A stretch of DNA of 64,000 nucleotides from Chitinophaga polysaccharea. Its GTDB lineage: Bacteria > Bacteroidota > Bacteroidia > Chitinophagales > Chitinophagaceae. The notes beneath the pieces were generated by a model. The model was not told where the DNA came from. It searched no databases and saw nothing but the letters and a program-made list of their open reading frames with translations. Position numbers and translations under genes: made by a program. Location: NCBI RefSeq assembly GCF_007829335.1, contig NZ_VIWO01000010.1, positions 124,001 to 188,000 on the forward strand, given 5' to 3'. This document shows, piece by piece, positions 1 through 7,689 of the stretch; the first letter of the stretch is position 1; each line of letters starts with the position of its first letter.

Positions 1-3000
1 GCAGCGTGTATCCCAACTGCATATTTTTGCAGCGGAGGTAAGCGCCGTTTTCCACCATATAAGAGTTGGGAACGTTTTGGGTACTGGTAGATCCGTCTCT
101 TTCCTGTATAGGTGCCGTAGCATTGTGGTGATCGGGGCGCCAGGAATCATAGAGGGCTGTTTTGCTTTTAGCGCTTTCAAAAGAGGGATAGAAATCGCGC
201 CACCAGCGTACGTTATTCCATATCTGGTTGCCATGTGTTCCAAAGAAGAACATGCTGAAGTCGAATCCCTTGTACACTACGCCAATGTTGATACCATAGG
301 AGAAATCAGGATTGGGATTGCCGAGGAAGGTACGGTCATCGGGCGTGATGATACCATCGCCATTTACATCGGCATAACGGAATCGGCCCAGCCCTTCTCC
401 TTCCTGGTAGGTAGCCTGGGGATCGCTGGTGGCTTTCCGCGCTTGTTCATCCGCAGCTGTTAATTCCGCCTGTTCATTCCAGAAGCCCACGATTTTATAC
501 CCGAAGAAAGAAGATACCGGTTGACCAACCGCATTGCGGATAATATTGCTGCCATCGAAACGGCGGCCATCACTATCAAAATAGTCAACGCCATCAGCGA
601 TCTTGCTGATTTTATTCTTATAGGTGGTGAAGGTACCGGTTACATTGAACTGTAATGTTTTATTGATGGTTTTATGCCAGCCTACCGATAAGTCGACGCC
701 CTCATTTTTCATGCGGGCAATATTAACAAAGGGTTGCGCTGAAGTGCCCGCCAGTCCGGGCAATTCGGGGTTATACAACAGGTCTTTGATGTCTTTGCGG
801 TAATAGTCTATCGAGAAATCAAATTGTCCGTTAAACAAGCTTGCATCTATCCCTACGTTAGCGTTGATATCACTCTCCCATTTCGCATCCGGGTTACCGA
901 TCTGGGTACCGGCAAAACCGGCTGTGAGCCCATTGTTGACGCCGGCCAGGTCGTAATAGGAAGAACTGCGTTTACCGCCGTAGAGGAAATAGCCGTTGTT
1001 GACGCCGAGATTGAGCTGGTTGCCCATGATGCCCCATCCACCACGGAGCTTTAAGTCACTGATCCAGGTGACCGGTTTCATGAACTCTTCCTGCGAGATG
1101 CGCCATCCTGCTGATATAGCGGGGAAAGTACCCCAGGGGTTATTCAGGAATTTGGAGGAGCCATCGCGGCGAACGGTGGCACTCAGCAGGTATTTATCTC
1201 TATAGGCATAGTCTACTCTGGCCAGCAGGGAAAAGAGGCCTTCTTCCTGCCGGGTGCTGTAGTTCGTTTGCACACCGGTACCGGTAGTCAGGTCGGGGAA
1301 ATAAGGCGCAAAGGTGAAGTAGTCCTTGGTAGTACCGCCTACACTGCGATTGCGGCTGTCGAATGCTTCTGTGCCGGCAATGATTTTCAGGTCGTGGGTA
1401 TTATGAAACGTCTGGTGATAAGTCAGTGTGTTGGTCCAGGTCCAGGCATGCGCATTGGTAGATCCTTCTGTATAGGAGTTGCTGGTACTGTTTTCCTTGT
1501 TTTCATATTGCGGGTAGGTAAAGGAATGTGACCAGCCGGAAGACACTTCTCCACCGAAGCTGGTGCGGAAGGTGAGGTATTTCAGGAAGTCTACCTCCCC
1601 ATATACATTTCCGAACAGGCGGCTGTTAAACCCTTTGTTGTTGCGGGTGCGGGCCTGCATGGCAACGGGGTTGAATGCGTCGCCCAGGGCGTCGCCGGCA
1701 GAACCGGCATAGTTGCCTTTGATATCGTATACCGGTATAATACTTTGTTCGCGCATAGCGTGACCAATAGCGGCATCAGCAGAGTTGATTTCCACCGAAG
1801 GATTTTCCGACATGGCAAAGGCCAGGTTTTCCCCTACCCTGATATGATCGCTGACATTATACTGAGTGTTGGAACGTACCGTATATCTTTTCAGGTAAGT
1901 ATTGATTAAAGTGCCTTGCTGATTAAAATAATTAAGAGAGAAGAGGTAGTTGCCTTTATCGCCCCCACCGCTCACGGCAATGTTATGGCTGGTGATGGGT
2001 GCCGGACGGAAAACTTCGTGGTACCAGTCGGTGCCTACTTTGTTGGCTTTTGCAATCTGGTAAAAGTTGCCATAGTCGGTGAGGTCGGTATAGTTGGGGT
2101 TCAGATAATACTTAGAGGGATCTACTGCCGGATCGCCTTCCATTTTGCCGGAGGGCAATATGTAGTCCGGGATCACTGGTGTAGCGCCATGGCCGTACTG
2201 ATCGGTGCCGGGGTCGGCGCCTGAATTTTTGTAGGCCAGCCAGCGGAGGTTGGCTTGTTCCTGTGGATTGAGGGTATTCCACACATTGCCGTGTTTGGGA
2301 GATTGGCGGCCATAGTAGCCATCGTAGGCAACTTTTACCTTTCCGCTACCACGACGGGTAGTGATGATGATGACGCCATTGGAAGCGCGGGCGCCGTAGA
2401 TAGACGCCGCGCCGGCATCTTTCAATACCTGCAGGCTGGCTACATCATTGGGATTGAGGTCGGAGATATCGGTGGTGGGTACGCCGTCTACTACGTATAA
2501 TGGTGAGTTGGCGCCAAAAGTATTTACCCCACGGATGCGGATCTGTGGTGCTTCGCCGGGTTGGCCGGAGCCTATCACCGTAACGCCGGATGCTTGTCCC
2601 TGCAGCTGCTCTGTTATCTGCGCGGAAGGCTGCTTAATGAGGTTATCAATATTTACTACTGCCACGGATCCGGTGAGGTCCTTTTTCTTTTGGGTAGTAT
2701 AGCCGGTTACCACGATTTCATTGAGGGCGCTGGCTCCTTCTTTCATGACTATATTAATAGCCGATCTACCGCCAACGGGTATACGCTGTGATTCATACCC
2801 AATAAAAGTAATTTCCAGCTGATCATTGCTATTACCCGGGGCCATGATGGCATAGGCACCATCGGCATTGGATACCGTTCCTATAGTCGTGCCCGTTACC
2901 CGGATGATAGCGCCGGGGAAGGCGTTGCCTTTTTCATCTCTCACTATACCCTTTACCGGGTGCTGTTGCTGTACCATGGCGGAGCCGGCAGGCGTGGCGG

Positions 3001-3346
3001 CCGGTGTTTTTTCACTGATCATATAAAAATGGTCCCTTACTTTTTCATAGCGGAGGTTAAAGGGCAGCAGGGCTTTATCCAGGGCTTCTTCGGGCGACTG
3101 GCAGCTGGCCACTGCCAGTTGTACTTTTTTATTTTTCACCAGGTTGCTTTTGTAAGCAATGGATACGCTGAATTTTTCTTCGATCTGGTGCAATACTATT
3201 TTCAAATCGGCTCCGGGGGCGGTGTTGTTGACATTTTCCGGGGGGAGCTGCGGGAATTCAGGGGCCAGCGTTTCGGCCGACACGGTTTGGGACAGGAAAT
3301 ACAGGGCCAATGCTTGCATTAGCAAAACACGTAAACCTTTTTTCAT
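1..3346 (-). CDS. SusC/RagA-family TonB-linked outer-membrane receptor with STN domain (C-terminus outside the window)
   Basis: The reading frame is open from an ATG at 3346 to the left edge, about 1115 codons. It starts with a signal peptide and then an STN (secretin/TonB short N-terminal) domain at about residues 38-110. A carboxypeptidase-regulatory-like domain follows, with the motif VKGIVRDEKGNAFPGA, then the TonB plug and barrel. The plug carries the SusC-type strings ASIYGARASNGVIII and VDGVPTTDISDL. The last visible residues (VENGAYLRCKNMQLGYTL) resemble the C-terminal signature of SusC proteins, so probably fewer than about 100 residues are missing. SusC proteins import glycans or peptides across the outer membrane with TonB energy. 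The STN domain and the adjacent FecR/sigma genes imply transcriptional signalling on substrate binding. The SusD partner would lie beyond the left edge. The substrate is not readable from sequence. Confidence 0.93.
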   Translation of the reverse strand, partial: MKKGLRVLLMQALALYFLSQTVSAETLAPEFPQLPPENVNNTAPGADLKIVLHQIEEKFSVSIAYKSNLVKNKKVQLAVASCQSPEEALDKALLPFNLRYEKVRDHFYMISEKTPAATPAGSAMVQQQHPVKGIVRDEKGNAFPGAIIRVTGTTIGTVSNADGAYAIMAPGNSNDQLEITFIGYESQRIPVGGRSAINIVMKEGASALNEIVVTGYTTQKKKDLTGSVAVVNIDNLIKQPSAQITEQLQGQASGVTVIGSGQPGEAPQIRIRGVNTFGANSPLYVVDGVPTTDISDLNPNDVASLQVLKDAGAASIYGARASNGVIIITTRRGSGKVKVAYDGYYGRQSPKHGNVWNTLNPQEQANLRWLAYKNSGADPGTDQYGHGATPVIPDYILPSGKMEGDPAVDPSKYYLNPNYTDLTDYGNFYQIAKANKVGTDWYHEVFRPAPITSHNIAVSGGGDKGNYLFSLNYFNQQGTLINTYLKRYTVRSNTQYNVSDHIRVGENLAFAMSENPSVEINSADAAIGHAMREQSIIPVYDIKGNYAGSAGDALGDAFNPVAMQARTRNNKGFNSRLFGNVYGEVDFLKYLTFRTSFGGEVSSGWSHSFTYPQYENKENSTSNSYTEGSTNAHAWTWTNTLTYHQTFHNTHDLKIIAGTEAFDSRNRSVGGTTKDYFTFAPYFPDLTTGTGVQTNYSTRQEEGLFSLLARVDYAYRDKYLLSATVRRDGSSKFLNNPWGTFPAISAGWRISQEEFMKPVTWISDLKLRGGWGIMGNQLNLGVNNGYFLYGGKRSSSYYDLAGVNNGLTAGFAGTQIGNPDAKWESDINANVGIDASLFNGQFDFSIDYYRKDIKDLLYNPELPGLAGTSAQPFVNIARMKNEGVDLSVGWHKTINKTLQFNVTGTFTTYKNKISKIADGVDYFDSDGRRFDGSNIIRNAVGQPVSSFFGYKIVGFWNEQAELTAADEQARKATSDPQATYQEGEGLGRFRYADVNGDGIITPDDRTFLGNPNPDFSYGINIGVVYKGFDFSMFFFGTHGNQIWNNVRWWRDFYPSFESAKSKTALYDSWRPDHHNATAPIQERDGSTSTQNVPNSYMVENGAYLRCKNMQLGYTL

Positions 3347-3403
3347 TTTGAATAGGTTTTAACGATTAAGAATAAGACTACTTATACTGATAAGCGGCGA
3401 TCC

Positions 3404-4432
3404 TTACTTCTTATGGATCCAAACTTCATCGCCTCTTTGGTTGAATTGCATACGGAATACTTTTCCCAGCTGTGTCATCATGGTATCAGGGTTATAGATG
3501 ATCGGCATGGAGCCTGATACTTTATCATTGTATAGCGTTGTATCGGATACAATTAATTTTTTACCGAATACCTGCTGCATAAAGGCAGCCGCATCGCGGA
3601 GTGTATAATCTTCCATAGTGAGGCGGCCGGTATGCCAGGAGGTGTAGGTATCGGCAGCTACACTTTTCTTGGAATAGTCGCCATCGGCTTTGTTGTAGGT
3701 AAGCATTTCGCCCGGCTGCAGGTACAGTGCAGCCGCCTTTCCCTGCCGGGGTGCAGCGATGTTGAGCAAAATACTTCCCTGTTGCAGTACCACTACGATG
3801 TTCTTCCCCTTGCTGTTGACATTAAACTGCGTGCCTAATACTTCCACGTTGAGATTAGCGTAGGTATGCACTATAAATTGTTGTGCGTTGGCGGTATGTT
3901 TTACCTGGAAGAAGGCTTCTCCATCGAGCCATACTTCGCGGGCATCGCCGGAAACGGCGTATAGCAGGCGGGAGTCGGCGTTGAGGGTAACGGCTGATCC
4001 GTCGGGCAATTGCAGGGCCTTCGTTTCTCCCAGGCGGGTGTAGGTGCTGAGGAGCGTTTGCCGGTGCCGGGCAGCTTGTATGCCCCACCAGGCAGCGCCC
4101 AGCGCTATTCCCAGGAGCAGGACCGCTGCATATTTCCATGCATGTTTCCACCAGGAGACGTTAGCCGGCGCAGTGGGCTCTGTTTCTTCCAGCCCGTTCC
4201 AGACGGCCTCCCACAACTGCTCTTTATCGGCAGTGGTGAGGCTATAGGCGCGGAAGCGGATACCCTGTACCAGCTGACGGGCATCGTTGACGATACTTTC
4301 CTTTTCCGGGTGTTGTTGCAACCATGTTTCCCAGAACAAATTTTGTTGCCCGGGATGCAACACCCAGTCCTGGAAGTCTTCATCCATGGCCAGCTCAGAG
4401 GCTGTATATGATAAATAGTTACGGACTGTCAA
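3404..4432 (-). CDS. FecR-family anti-sigma factor
   Basis: A 342-residue inner-membrane protein that passes the signal from the receptor's STN domain to the sigma factor. It has a cytoplasmic N-terminal segment (about 1-95), one membrane helix near residues 100-117 (YAAVLLLGIALGAAWW), a periplasmic FecR domain (about 128-245) with the typical LPDGSAVTLNADSRLLY string, and a C-terminal STN-like DUF4974 domain (about 275-340, ending RGDEVWIHKK). It sits 67 bp after the sigma gene and 57 bp before the SusC receptor on the same strand, the usual sigma-FecR-receptor order, so it is probably co-transcribed. The length is normal for the family. Confidence 0.92.
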   Translation of the reverse strand: MTVRNYLSYTASELAMDEDFQDWVLHPGQQNLFWETWLQQHPEKESIVNDARQLVQGIRFRAYSLTTADKEQLWEAVWNGLEETEPTAPANVSWWKHAWKYAAVLLLGIALGAAWWGIQAARHRQTLLSTYTRLGETKALQLPDGSAVTLNADSRLLYAVSGDAREVWLDGEAFFQVKHTANAQQFIVHTYANLNVEVLGTQFNVNSKGKNIVVVLQQGSILLNIAAPRQGKAAALYLQPGEMLTYNKADGDYSKKSVAADTYTSWHTGRLTMEDYTLRDAAAFMQQVFGKKLIVSDTTLYNDKVSGSMPIIYNPDTMMTQLGKVFRMQFNQRGDEVWIHKK

Positions 4433-4499
4433 AGGAACCTGCTTTCCATTAAAGAGCAGGTCGCCGATGAAATCTCATCACTTTTCGTCAACTTTTTTT

Positions 4500-5111
4500 T
4501 TATTTTCCCAATAATAGCAACAGGAGCGGTAATGGGAGCTGTTTTTTAAGCAAGCCGATGGCTTTGGAGATGGTGTTATAAACGGAGTCGACCTGCATAG
4601 ACATGATGTCGGCCACTTCGTCGTAGCGCAGGTTCTGAAAGAAGCGCAGGTAGATAGCTTCCCGCTGACGGCGGGTAAGGGCTGACAGGGCTTTCTGGAG
4701 AAGGCGTTTTTGTTCTTCTATGGTTTCATTAATGATCAACTGGTTTTCCTGTGGCAGGGTATATTCAAACTCGAATGCTTCCCAGGATTCGCGGTGCTGG
4801 TAGCGGCGGTCTTTACGCAATGCGCGGAGCAGTCGCCTGCGCAGGCTGCTGAGGAGGTAATAACGTATATGCTGTACGTTGGGCGACAGGTGGGTGCGGC
4901 TGCTCCATAAGTCCTGGAACAGGTCCTGCAGGCAGTCTTTCACCCTTTCCTTTTCCTGGCAAAAGTGCATTCCATAGTGAAAGAGGTCATTGATGTGGGC
5001 CTCATATATTTCGGCGAATGCGTGGCGGTCACCTTGTAGAAAGCGTCCCCAAAGTGAGGAATGGGAAGCCACCACGCGTAAACCTGATTTGTGGGCTTTC
5101 CCTGTATTCAT
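4500..5111 (-). CDS. ECF-type RNA polymerase sigma-70 factor
   Basis: A 203-residue sigma factor with region 2 at about residues 25-95 (FAEIYEAHINDLFHYG, then KDCLQDLFQDLWSSR). Region 4 is at about 130-185 (LTRRQREAIYLRFFQNLRYDEVADIM, followed by a recognition helix). It is of the FecI/Bacteroidota SusC-linked type. It heads the minus-strand operon with the FecR gene and the STN-containing SusC gene, so it probably drives that locus when released by FecR. The C-terminus is an unusual run of leucines (PLPLLLLLLGK), which could be a weak membrane-associating tail but is unproven. The ATG at 5111 is supported by a TATATTTG promoter box about 50 bp upstream. Confidence 0.92.
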   Translation of the reverse strand: MNTGKAHKSGLRVVASHSSLWGRFLQGDRHAFAEIYEAHINDLFHYGMHFCQEKERVKDCLQDLFQDLWSSRTHLSPNVQHIRYYLLSSLRRRLLRALRKDRRYQHRESWEAFEFEYTLPQENQLIINETIEEQKRLLQKALSALTRRQREAIYLRFFQNLRYDEVADIMSMQVDSVYNTISKAIGLLKKQLPLPLLLLLLGK

Positions 5112-5159
5112 AGCTATTTTGGTTGATCTGTTAAAGCTTGTGAATTATTTCGACAAGTA

Positions 5160-5167
5160 CAAATATA
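5160..5167 (-). promoter_or_regulatory. Candidate -7 box for the sigma/FecR/SusC operon
   Basis: Read on the minus strand this is TATATTTG, an exact match to the Bacteroidota -7 consensus TAnnTTTG. It lies 49 bp upstream of the sigma-factor ATG. I see no convincing TTTG -33 element at the usual spacing, so a second factor, or the sigma factor itself, may assist. Confidence 0.4.
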
Positions 5168-5216
5168 TTTTGGTACAGGATATGTCCGATGAGATATATC
5201 ACTAAAACTGAATACT

Positions 5217-5384
5217 ATGAAACGCTTTCCTTATTGGTTTTTCTTGTGCCTGGTCTTTTTTCTCAGCAGCTGTGAAGTAATAGGCGGTATATTCAAGGCT
5301 GGTGTATGGACAGGTATATTCGCCGTAGCAGTAGTTGCAGGCCTCATTATATACCTGGTAAGCCGCGGCGGGAAGCGGGATTAA
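5217..5384 (+). CDS. Small lipoprotein / membrane peptide, 55 residues
   Basis: ATG at 5217, TAA at 5382. The N-terminal signal sequence ends in a lipobox (FFLSSC, Cys about residue 19), followed by a second hydrophobic stretch (GIFAVAVVAGLIIYLV) and a basic tail GGKRD. So it should be anchored in a membrane by lipid and by one helix. Similar tiny proteins are common in Bacteroidota and are sometimes mislabelled as enzymes; no function is known to me. It lies between the divergent sigma operon and the GH30 gene, starting about 50 bp from the sigma promoter box on the opposite strand. Confidence 0.65.
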   Translation: MKRFPYWFFLCLVFFLSSCEVIGGIFKAGVWTGIFAVAVVAGLIIYLVSRGGKRD

Positions 5385-5481
5385 TCCGGTCCCGCATCCC
5401 CTCTTTATTGCAATAAAAAAAATTTCAATACAGTATATTTATTCTAAACAAATTATTCTTATCTTGGTATTCGCGTAAGCG

Positions 5482-5650
5482 TTACCTGGAAATTAAAACG
5501 TTTACCTCAGTGAACATTGAAGGAAAAGTATAGTTATCCTAAACCCTTAATCTTACCTTTTCCATTGCGGTTTTATTATTTGCGGTGTGCCTTTACCTCC
5601 TGTTGCCACGTGATGAGGTGTGATTGTTAACCGGTGTAAACAGGTTTACA
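5482..5650 (+). promoter_or_regulatory. GH30 upstream region: four TTACCT hexamers and a 16-bp palindrome
   Basis: The 319-bp gap 5385-5703 before the GH30 gene has no gene but is structured. TTACCT occurs at 5482, 5502, 5553 and 5593, spaced 20, 51 and 40 bp, close to whole helical turns. A perfect dyad TGTAAAC-AG-GTTTACA lies at 5635-5650, 54 bp before the ATG. This looks like regulator-binding DNA, perhaps for a glycan-responsive factor; that is inference. Confidence 0.35.
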
Positions 5651-5703
5651 TGTCTTGTATTTTCTGTTAAATAAACATTCACAAACCCAAATCCGCTAAA
5701 CAA

Positions 5704-7221
5704 ATGAAAAAAAACCTGACGGCAATCAGCGTTTCTCTCTTTGTTATGTTCGTGGCTGGCAGCAGCTGTACGAAAAACATGCAGGAAAACCCTACCCTTG
5801 CCAACACCGAAAAATTAAGCGCCAGCGCCACTACAACCCTGGCCACTATCGACACTGCCACCATCACCCTCAACTGGACCACCACCTATCAACGCATTGA
5901 TGGTTTTGGTTCGTTTGCCGGTCGCGCTACTCCTTTCTTTGAATCGCCCAAGCGGGATTCGATCATGCAACAAATCTGGGGCGCCGATGGATTGCAGCTG
6001 AACATGATCCGCGGCGAAGTGCTGTACACTTATCCCTTCGACAAACCCAGCGGCGCAGTGACCATCAAGCCGGCGGGTAGCAGTGTAGACATGGATGTTA
6101 ACAGCGCTGCCTACCAGGCGTTAACCAGCGATCAAAAAGCACAAATCGCGCAGCTCTGGATCTTCAAAAAAGTAAAAGAACGTTACCAGGTACCGATTAT
6201 GTTTGCCAGCACCTGGACACCGCCACTGTACATGAAAACCAACACCAGCAGTGTAAGTGGCCAAAATTTCAATGGACTCAATTACAGTTGCTGCTCCACG
6301 GACTTTGCCAACTACGTAGCAGGATTTACCAAAGCCTACCAGGATGAAGGCATTAACTTTTATGGCGTATCTCCCAGCAATGAACCTGAAAATGTTTTTT
6401 CATCCTGGGCATCGTCCTACTGGACTGCCGCGCACCTGGGACAGTTTATCACCAATAATCTCCGTCCCGCTTTAAATGCCAAAGGGCTTACCTCCACCAG
6501 GATCATTTCTTCCGAGAATGCCGCCTGGGGTACCGCTAACACCTTCCTTTCCAGCATGGACAAAAGTAATGTAGACATCCTCGCGGGTCATGGATATGTA
6601 GAAATCGGCGACCTGATCTTAGGAAAAAGAGGATTGAATCCCAATCCCGTCACCTGGAATTATGCTACCGGTAACAAACCTGTATGGATGACCGAAGCCT
6701 GCGACGACAGCGGCGTATACGACGGCACCATGGTGGGAGGTCTTAAGCTGGCCGTAAACATGCATCAATTCCTGGCGGTATGCAACGTAAACGCTTACGT
6801 TTACTGGCTTGGTATGCTGGCATTCAATAACAATGAATCGCTGATAGGCGCCAATGCAGATGGCAGTCTCGTATATCCGAAAACGTTCGACGTCATGGGG
6901 CAGTTCACCCGCTTCGTACATGCCGGCTATTATCGTTTCAACGCCGGCCTGGCCAATAACTCCACCCTGAAAGTATCTGCCTATAAAGATCCTGCGACAG
7001 GTAAATTCAGCGTAGTGGTGATCAACCCGGGCAGTAATGAAACCCACTGCCGACTAAACTTGTCTGGTTTTACCGCGGGAGCCATCAGCTCCTACCTCAC
7101 TGCTGACAACTCCAGTACACATTGGCAGCAGGGCAGCGCCGCTGCACCGCAAGGCAACGGCAGCTATGTGTTGACCGTGCCGCCTTCCAGCGTAATCACC
7201 TTTACGGGTATCGCCAATTAA
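5704..7221 (+). CDS. Glycoside hydrolase family 30 enzyme, secreted lipoprotein
   Basis: A 505-residue protein with a lipoprotein signal (VAGSSC, Cys about 22), so it is probably tethered to the outer or inner membrane. The family 30 (beta/alpha)8 barrel begins near RIDGFGSFAGRATPF. The acid/base catalyst is Glu227 in SPSNEPE and the nucleophile is Glu331 in WMTEACDDSG, at the expected spacing. The C-terminal ~90 residues (about 415-505) form the side beta-sandwich typical of GH30 (FSVVVINPGSNETHCRLNLSG). GH30 members cleave beta-1,6-glucan, glucosylceramide-type or xylan linkages; the subfamily cannot be settled by eye. It is divergent from the sigma/FecR/SusC locus, suggesting it processes the glycan that receptor imports. 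Its upstream DNA carries repeats and a palindrome. Confidence 0.88.
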   Translation: MKKNLTAISVSLFVMFVAGSSCTKNMQENPTLANTEKLSASATTTLATIDTATITLNWTTTYQRIDGFGSFAGRATPFFESPKRDSIMQQIWGADGLQLNMIRGEVLYTYPFDKPSGAVTIKPAGSSVDMDVNSAAYQALTSDQKAQIAQLWIFKKVKERYQVPIMFASTWTPPLYMKTNTSSVSGQNFNGLNYSCCSTDFANYVAGFTKAYQDEGINFYGVSPSNEPENVFSSWASSYWTAAHLGQFITNNLRPALNAKGLTSTRIISSENAAWGTANTFLSSMDKSNVDILAGHGYVEIGDLILGKRGLNPNPVTWNYATGNKPVWMTEACDDSGVYDGTMVGGLKLAVNMHQFLAVCNVNAYVYWLGMLAFNNNESLIGANADGSLVYPKTFDVMGQFTRFVHAGYYRFNAGLANNSTLKVSAYKDPATGKFSVVVINPGSNETHCRLNLSGFTAGAISSYLTADNSSTHWQQGSAAAPQGNGSYVLTVPPSSVITFTGIAN

Positions 7222-7226
7222 CCAGT

Positions 7227-7249
7227 GAAAAGACTGTGCCGGTCTTTTC
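7227..7249 (+). terminator. Short hairpin after the GH30 gene
   Basis: AAAAGAC-N7-GTCTTTT starts a few bases after the GH30 stop. The stem is 7 bp and its 3' arm supplies the T run. A weak rho-independent terminator is the simplest reading. Confidence 0.45.
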
Positions 7250-7300
7250 CTCTTAATAATTAACTGCTTAAACATTTTTCAAAAAAAGTATACTTATAAT

Positions 7301-7330
7301 TTTGAAAAATGAAATAATTGCCTACTTTTG
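7301..7330 (+). promoter_or_regulatory. Canonical Bacteroidota promoter of tRNA-Pro(GGG)
   Basis: TTTG at 7301-7304, an 18-bp spacer, then TACTTTTG at 7323-7330, an exact -33/-7 pair of the Bacteroidota housekeeping type. The predicted start lies a few bases before the tRNA at 7344. Confidence 0.7.
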
Positions 7331-7343
7331 CATCCCGTCAATA

Positions 7344-7417
7344 CGGGACGTAGCGCAGCCCGGTAGCGCGCTTGCATGGGGTGCAAGAGGTCGCTGGTTC
7401 GAATCCAGTCGTCCCGA
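7344..7417 (+). tRNA. tRNA-Pro (anticodon GGG)
   Basis: A 74-nt cloverleaf without encoded CCA. The acceptor stem is CGGGACG/CGTCCCG with the C1-G72 pair characteristic of bacterial tRNA-Pro. The D stem is GCGC/GCGC and the anticodon stem is CTTGC/GCAAG around the loop ATGGGGT (anticodon GGG). The T arm is GCTGG-TTCGAAT-CCAGT. The discriminator base is A. It stands alone with its own promoter and terminator. Confidence 0.96.
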
Positions 7418-7467
7418 CTTTTTAGACATTTCCTTTGTAATGCTTTATTACAAAATAAGTCGCAAAA

Positions 7468-7498
7468 GCCCGTAGATCGTAGATCTGCGGGCTTTTTT
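7468..7498 (+). terminator. Rho-independent terminator after tRNA-Pro(GGG)
   Basis: An 11-bp stem GCCCGTAGATC/GATCTGCGGGC (one G-T pair) with a 3-nt loop, followed by TTTTTT. An A run precedes it, so it may also work in reverse. From 7499 to 7689 I see nothing further. Confidence 0.85.
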
Positions 7499-7689
7499 GT
7501 TTTTTCTCACACACCACCTAATTGCATCTGAATTCAACTTAGCTATAGAGTAATCCAGTGAGTAGGTTATAGGGTAACTTCACCCACTCTACGTAGATTC
7601 CTCGTCATATGTAGTGATTTGTATTACAATTCATTACATTCCATTTCAATGCGTTTCAAATGGTGACATAAGACATTGTAAGCATTGAC

